A stretch of 64,000 bases of DNA, from the NCBI GenBank assembly GCA_023410475.1, contig JAEYPS010000005.1, positions 94,491 to 158,490 of the forward strand, written 5' to 3'. How positions within the stretch are numbered: the first letter of the stretch is position 1; each line of letters starts with the position of its first letter. Positions 60,097-64,000 of this stretch are shown here, piece after piece. This stretch comes from Bacillota bacterium (GTDB lineage: Bacteria; Bacillota; Clostridia; Christensenellales; SZUA-584). Position numbers and translations under genes: made by a program. The notes under the pieces are model-generated. The model was given only the letters and a program-made list of their open reading frames with translations, searched no databases and was not told the DNA's origin.

Positions 60097-61527
60097 TTAT
60101 CCGAGCATAGCGGGGCTTTTTATCAGCACCTTGCCGCTGTAAAGTTTCCTTACCGTGATAAGCGCGTATACGATATACAGTACGATATTCACGGCGGACA
60201 GCGCCATGAGCGCAGTCCCCGGCGCGTAGCTTGACTCGGCGTAAAGCACCACCATCTGGTTAAGCAGCGCGGCCGCCGACCAAAGCACAGTAAATATCAG
60301 AGTCGACAGATCTCTCGAGTACGCATACGCGAACACTAGCAGCACACACGCGGGCACGATATATCGCTCGTGCACCATGTGCATAAGCATGAACAGCGAT
60401 ATTATGAGAAACGCCGATATATCGAAATACGGCCTTCTGTCCCTCGAGCGCCACTGCACTATCACGACCGCAACGCAGATCACAATAAGGAATATCATGC
60501 CCCACGTTTTAAAGTCGAGTATGAAGGCCGTTTCCTCGTACGGCTTCCAGTTGCCGCCAAGCAGCGCAAAGAGGTTGAACGCGTTGAGCGTGCCGTAAGG
60601 GTATGAGCCCATCGTGCTCGCATATCTATCGACGATCCAAAGCGTCGGTTGGTTCCCGGTGAAGGGCAACGAGCCTAAAAAAATTACAGCCGCGCCTATC
60701 GCAAGCGCGCCAGCAGTCCCGGTAACGGCTTTTTTTAGCCCTCCCCTTTTAAACAGCGCGTAAAGATAAGCCAGCCCAACAACGGGCAGGAACATTATCG
60801 CCTGAGGTTTTATCAAAAGACCAACGGCAAAGAAAAACGCGCCCGCGAGGTAGCTCTCTTTTTTAAGATAATACAGTGAAAATACCATGAACAGCGTGAA
60901 CACCGCGTCTATCTGCCCCCATACGCTGCTGTTTAAAAACAGCGCCGGGTTAAACAGCAGCAGCGACGCGCACATAACCGCGAACATCTTACCCCACTCG
61001 CGCGAGGCTATTTTGTACACGAACGCGGCCATCACCACTTCTGATATTATGGCGGGCAGTTTTATCATCGCCGTAAACAGTGCTGAATTATAATCGACAG
61101 AGAATACGCTCCTGATAAAGCCGAGTATCCAAAGAATATACATATATCCCGGGGGATAGTCGCAAAAACTTATGTTCTCATAAAATCCGGCTGGGCCGTG
61201 TTCGTAAACTCCATGCGCCCAGGCTTTAAAACAGCCCATGTCTATTGCGTAGCCGGGGTGCGCGGCAGCGATAAAAAGCCTGAAGGCTACCGCCAAAGCG
61301 GCGGCCATAACGAATACAGGCCATCCTCTGCCTCCGTCTGAGACGGCGGGGGTGCGCATTGTGAGCATCACGGAAAAGATTATGAAAAGGCATGATACAA
61401 TAACGGTAAGGCCAGTAGCGAGTACCGTCTGCGACGGCGTCGCTTCAGTAACGGCGGCATATGCCGTCCCGCCAAAACTTAAAAAAACTACTGCTGCCAA
61501 AAGCAAACAGATCATCCTGCGTAACAT
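60097..61527 (-). CDS. GT-C membrane glycosyltransferase (mannosyltransferase-like)
   Basis: 476 residues with about 11 membrane helices. The first outer loop holds the acidic IDMGCFKAWAHGVYEHGP and CDYPPGYMYILW, as in GT-C enzymes that use lipid-phosphate sugars. A signal-like start and a short linker precede the second helix. It probably works with the neighbouring GT39 enzyme and GtrA-like protein, but the product is unknown. Confidence 0.82.
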   Translation of the reverse strand: MLRRMICLLLAAVVFLSFGGTAYAAVTEATPSQTVLATGLTVIVSCLFIIFSVMLTMRTPAVSDGGRGWPVFVMAAALAVAFRLFIAAAHPGYAIDMGCFKAWAHGVYEHGPAGFYENISFCDYPPGYMYILWILGFIRSVFSVDYNSALFTAMIKLPAIISEVVMAAFVYKIASREWGKMFAVMCASLLLFNPALFLNSSVWGQIDAVFTLFMVFSLYYLKKESYLAGAFFFAVGLLIKPQAIMFLPVVGLAYLYALFKRGGLKKAVTGTAGALAIGAAVIFLGSLPFTGNQPTLWIVDRYASTMGSYPYGTLNAFNLFALLGGNWKPYEETAFILDFKTWGMIFLIVICVAVVIVQWRSRDRRPYFDISAFLIISLFMLMHMVHERYIVPACVLLVFAYAYSRDLSTLIFTVLWSAAALLNQMVVLYAESSYAPGTALMALSAVNIVLYIVYALITVRKLYSGKVLIKSPAMLG

Positions 61528-61539
61528 TTAATAAGCTCC

Positions 61540-61896
61540 CTAGCTCGTCTCAATAAACTCAAAGGCATTCTTCAAATGGTTTATTCTGCCGTTATCGACC
61601 TCTATTATATCAAATCTGTAACTTTCATCAATGTTTTTATTTTTCGAAGCGTAGTCGAGCGCGGCTTTGCATATGCGCTCTTGCTTGCGTCTGTCCACCG
61701 CCTCGGCCGGCGAGCCGAACCTGCTTTGAGTCCTCGTCTTTACCTCGCAGAATACAACGCGGTCGTCGTCGCGGAAGATTATGTCCACCTCTCCACCGCG
61801 AATACAGTAGTTTTGAGCTATTATTTCGTGTCCGCAAAGGCGAATAAACTCCGCCGCTCTGCTCTCTCCCCTGTTGCCCCTATCCCTTGCGTTCAT
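61540..61896 (-). CDS. YraN family (UPF0102) protein
   Basis: 118 residues, restriction-endonuclease-like fold: RGNRGESRAAEFI, GGEVDIIFRDDDRVVFCEVKTR with the catalytic-type D and ExK residues. Function unproven; the family lies beside rnhB and comM widely, and a DNA-repair or transformation role has been suggested. It overlaps rnhB by 17 bases. Confidence 0.92.
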   Translation of the reverse strand: MNARDRGNRGESRAAEFIRLCGHEIIAQNYCIRGGEVDIIFRDDDRVVFCEVKTRTQSRFGSPAEAVDRRKQERICKAALDYASKNKNIDESYRFDIIEVDNGRINHLKNAFEFIETS

Positions 61897-62596
61897 ACAG
61901 CTTTTTGAGGAACGATGCCCTGTGTATCTCGCAGGCGCCGTATCTGACTATCAGCTCGCAATGCTCTTTTGTGGCGTAACCTTTATGTTTGTCAAAACCG
62001 TACTGCGGGTAGAGAGCCGAGTAGTCTCGCATAATGGCGTCACGGGTTTCTTTAGCTATTATAGACGCTGCGGCTATGCTGTAGCAGAGCCGGTCTCCTC
62101 CCGTTACTTCAAGATACGGTATGTCAATGTCTATACCGCCTATCCTGTCGCAGAAGACAAAATAGGGCTTCACGCGAAGATTCCCGCAGGCTTCCGCAAA
62201 AGCGCGCTTCGCAGCGTTCAATATGTTTATTTCGTCTATAGTGCCGCTGTCCGATATGCCCACCGCAAAGCATACCGCCTGCGCGGTTATCAGAGAGTAA
62301 AGCTCCGCTCTCTTCTTTTCGGAAAGCTTCTTAGAATCGTCTATACCCGGAATAAGCACCCCGGGAGGCATGATGACCGCCGCAGCGACGCACGGCCCCG
62401 CAAGCGGGCCTCTGCCCGCTTCGTCCACCCCCGCAACGAGCAGCCCCTTGTCCCAGTAAGGCTTCTCAAAAATGCTCAATGCCTTGAGCCTTTCGAGCTC
62501 CACCGTACCGCTGTCCTGCACCGCTCTCTTTTTTGATGGCGTAACGCTTTTACCACGCGAAGGTTTATTTTCACGAGACATAATATCAGCTGGCAT
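61880..62596 (-). CDS. rnhB: ribonuclease HII
   Basis: About 238 residues. Removes ribonucleotides from DNA and RNA primers. Motifs: VAGVDEAGRGPLAGP with the DEAGRG signature and first Asp, DDSKKLSEKKR, and later acidic metal residues (CDRIGG). An N-terminal extension of about 50 residues is longer than usual; starts at 62596 or 62581 are both possible and neither has a strong ribosome-binding site. It overlaps the ylqF stop. Confidence 0.95.
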   Translation of the reverse strand: MPADIMSRENKPSRGKSVTPSKKRAVQDSGTVELERLKALSIFEKPYWDKGLLVAGVDEAGRGPLAGPCVAAAVIMPPGVLIPGIDDSKKLSEKKRAELYSLITAQAVCFAVGISDSGTIDEINILNAAKRAFAEACGNLRVKPYFVFCDRIGGIDIDIPYLEVTGGDRLCYSIAAASIIAKETRDAIMRDYSALYPQYGFDKHKGYATKEHCELIVRYGACEIHRASFLKKLYERKG

Positions 62597-63425
62597 CTTG
62601 CGGCCGCTCGAGAGTAATCCTCCCGAGCTTCCCTCCTTTGAATTCGTCGAGCAGCGTTTTTGCGCCTCTCTCTATGTCAATTTCGCCTTCTCTTAACAAA
62701 AACCCTCTTTTTTTACATAAATCTTCTAGAATCGTGCGCGGTTCGCCCGTTACCGTGCCGTATCTTGAGGATACCGCGCCCGGCGCCATAGTATCGAGAA
62801 GCTCTATCAGTTTGAGCGCCAATGCCGGCGTGTCGGTTATCTCCTGCTTCAGGCAGCCCGCCAGCACTATGTTTACGGCGTTTTGCTCCGACTCTATCTT
62901 GGGCCACAGCAAACCCGGAGAGTCGAGAAGCTCGAGAGTATTTGAGACCTTAAGCCACTGCAGCCCCTTTGTCACGCCCGGCTTGTTACCAGCTTTTGCT
63001 CCGCTGCGCCCTATAAGGCGGTTTATTATAGCCGACTTTCCCGTGTTGGGTATCCCGCAGACGAGCACGCGTATCGTCTTTCTCATGCCCTTCGCAGCGT
63101 ACCGCTTGACTATGGTAGCCGCCGCTTTGTTTATAGCGCCTATAAGCACCTCTTTTTTGGAGTTTAGCGCGCTGAAAGCCAAAGCGTGATGGTCTTTTAA
63201 GTAATGATGCGTCCATGCCCTCGTCAGCTCTTCATCCGCGAGGTCCGCCTTGTTGAGCACGATTATGCATTCCTTGCCCGAGAGCATGCCGAAAAGGTCG
63301 GGGTTAAACGTCGAGCCGGGCGCCCTTGCGTCCACAACGATTACTGCGACGTCGATTATCTTTAGTTTTTCGCCGAGCAGCCGTTTGGCCTTGGCCATAT
63401 GCCCGGGGTACCATTGTATATCCAT
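62586..63425 (-). CDS. ylqF: ribosome biogenesis GTPase YlqF (RbgA)
   Basis: 279 residues with the circularly permuted GTPase motif order: G4 LNKADLAD, then G1 GIPNTGKSAIINRL, then G3 DSPGLLWPK. It is needed for late 50S assembly. The C-terminal ANTAR-like helical domain is present. It normally follows rplS; here the next thing upstream is a mobile relic and IS, so an operon border lies at this point. Confidence 0.95.
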   Translation of the reverse strand: MDIQWYPGHMAKAKRLLGEKLKIIDVAVIVVDARAPGSTFNPDLFGMLSGKECIIVLNKADLADEELTRAWTHHYLKDHHALAFSALNSKKEVLIGAINKAAATIVKRYAAKGMRKTIRVLVCGIPNTGKSAIINRLIGRSGAKAGNKPGVTKGLQWLKVSNTLELLDSPGLLWPKIESEQNAVNIVLAGCLKQEITDTPALALKLIELLDTMAPGAVSSRYGTVTGEPRTILEDLCKKRGFLLREGEIDIERGAKTLLDEFKGGKLGRITLERPQDAS

Positions 63426-63613
63426 ACTATCCCTTTAAAACTGGTTTTGACTATTATATCATAAAAAATGAAGAAAACCATTGCGAAGAGCGCAGCTTTT
63501 GATTTGTGAAAGCGCCTTTCGCAGCATCGGCTGCGAACCCCTAAAAGAGCAGACGATTGTAGAAACACAGCCCGCGCAATAAACATGTTATAAAACTTAT
63601 CGCGGTAACAATT
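63426..63613. other. gap upstream of ylqF
   Basis: No gene seen. It holds the ylqF promoter and small hairpins, for example CGCAGC with GCTGCG at about 63512-63530. The rest of the gene-free stretch to 63905 consists of the mobile relic and IS end listed below. Confidence 0.6.
63453..63480 (-). promoter_or_regulatory. candidate ylqF promoter
   Basis: Minus strand perfect TATAAT at 63453-63458 with TG before it (extended -10) and a weak TGGTTT as -35. Confidence 0.5.
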
Positions 63614-63634
63614 AAAAGGAGCCTTTCGGCTCCT
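63614..63634 (-). repeat. terminator hairpin, left copy
   Basis: AGGAGCC, TTTC, GGCTCCT; on the minus strand followed by a T-run. The same hairpin recurs at 63805-63827. Confidence 0.8.
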
Positions 63635-63804
63635 ATTAAGGCCGCTGACAAAGCCCAACTGCTTCGTTGTTTTTCCGCTTGCTCCTCTAAGTAGCGCCGC
63701 TACATTTCGTCGCAATGCTCAAAACGCCTAGTATTTGGTGCTTTTCAACGGCCTTCAATTATTGGTTTGTTATGCATTTGTAATATTGAGTTTGTCATCA
63801 GGAT
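63635..63804. mobile_element. MITE-like insertion between duplicated terminators
   Basis: About 170 bases without a gene. The left end AAGGCCGCTGACAAAG nearly equals the left end of the adjacent IS (CAGGCTGCTGACAAAG); the right end read inward has TGATGACAAA. Flanked by direct copies of one terminator hairpin. Confidence 0.55.
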
Positions 63805-63827
63805 AAAAAAGGAGCCTTTCGGCTCCT
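63805..63827 (-). repeat. terminator hairpin, right copy
   Basis: GGAGCC, TTTC, GGCTCC with six T on the minus-strand side. It separates the small insertion from the IS element. Confidence 0.8.
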
Positions 63828-63829
63828 CA

Positions 63830-63859
63830 GGCTGCTGACAAAGTATCAGCAGCCTTTTT
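63830..63859 (+). terminator. terminator inside the IS end
   Basis: GGCTGCTGA and TCAGCAGCC around seven bases, followed by five T. It blocks transcription entering the transposase gene from outside. Confidence 0.75.
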
Positions 63860-63905
63860 CATTGTTCAAAAGTATGGTAAAATAAAAGAAACGCCGGAGA
63901 ATACC

Positions 63906-64000
63906 ATGTTAGAAGAACAAAACAGTCATCAAGCCGAAGTGGAACTAGTCATGATTGATGAACTGGTTCCTCAAGATCACCTGCTCAGAAGGATAGAAAA
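63906..64000 (+). CDS. IS1182-family transposase, 5' part only
   Basis: 31 codons up to the window end, ATG with GGAG upstream. The segment MIDELVPQDHLLRRIE matches the N-terminus of the transposase at 50225 (VNLDDLIPKEHLLRKID), but the two are clearly different family members. Confidence 0.8.
   Translation, partial: MLEEQNSHQAEVELVMIDELVPQDHLLRRIE

Larger units (their letters stand above)
63828..64000 (+). mobile_element. left end of a second IS1182-family element
   Basis: Begins CAGGCTGCTGACAAAG directly after a terminator hairpin, in line with the element at 50249. The start of a transposase gene follows; the element runs out of the window. Confidence 0.75.

Overview
This window is chromosomal DNA from a member of the Firmicutes, most likely an uncultured Clostridia. 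The markers are PolC-type DNA polymerase III, RNase J, HemZ, TrmFO, YlbF, a single bifunctional Rel, HslVU, and the gene orders rpsB-tsf-pyrH-frr-uppS-cdsA-dxr-rseP-ispG-polC and DUF177-rpmF-plsX-acpP-rnc. The core genes look moderately GC-rich by eye; a few inserted genes are clearly AT-rich. TTG and GTG start codons are common (plsX, rel, cdsA, rpsB, rnjA, ispG, comM). No rRNA, tRNA or CRISPR array was seen.

Layout. (1) 1-816: 3' part of an alpha/beta hydrolase on the plus strand, facing glyA across a shared terminator. (2) 866-27880: a long minus-strand block. Read in transcription direction it runs rpsB, tsf, pyrH, frr, a small unknown, uppS, cdsA, dxr, rseP, ispG, polC; then, from a very good promoter, secD, secF, recJ, rel, dtd, an MBL hydrolase, hemZ, DUF177, rpmF, plsX, acpP, rnc, glyA. 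It covers translation, isoprenoid and lipid synthesis, replication, secretion and the stringent response. (3) 28060-34929: an AT-rich orphan membrane protein, an LCP cell-wall ligase, and the rnj-ylbF-mltG-U32 peptidase genes. (4) 35064-41589: accessory genes: two GNAT enzymes, a MerR regulator with a divergent SRPBCC gene, a CPA2 antiporter and a ManC/phosphomannomutase-like fusion. (5) 41658-48367: dprA-topA-trmFO-hslV-hslU. (6) 48593-50110: four tiny cysteine-rich genes in a row. (7) 50219-51800: an IS1182-family element. (8) 52084-53132: small orphan genes and a broken zinc-ribbon gene. (9) 53160-61527: a membrane-anchored beta-propeller, comM, and a membrane glycosylation set (GtrA-like, protein O-mannosyltransferase, GT-C enzyme). 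(10) 61540-63425: yraN, rnhB, ylqF. (11) 63614-64000: a small mobile relic and the start of a second IS1182-type element.

Three themes stand out. First, IS1182-type elements and short non-coding relatives lie directly beside transcription terminators, and the whole terminator hairpin is duplicated on both sides of the insertion (12.4 kb, 50.2 kb, 63.6 kb). Second, a dispersed hairpin repeat (seven copies) fills gaps between genes and in places supplies stop codons. Third, the cysteine-rich mini-gene cluster (a paralogous pair alternating with two Gly/Cys repeat proteins) is the best candidate for an undescribed system. The usual ylqF-rnhB-yraN-comM-dprA-topA-trmFO-hslVU neighbourhood is present but split by the glycosylation genes and by the cysteine-rich/IS region.
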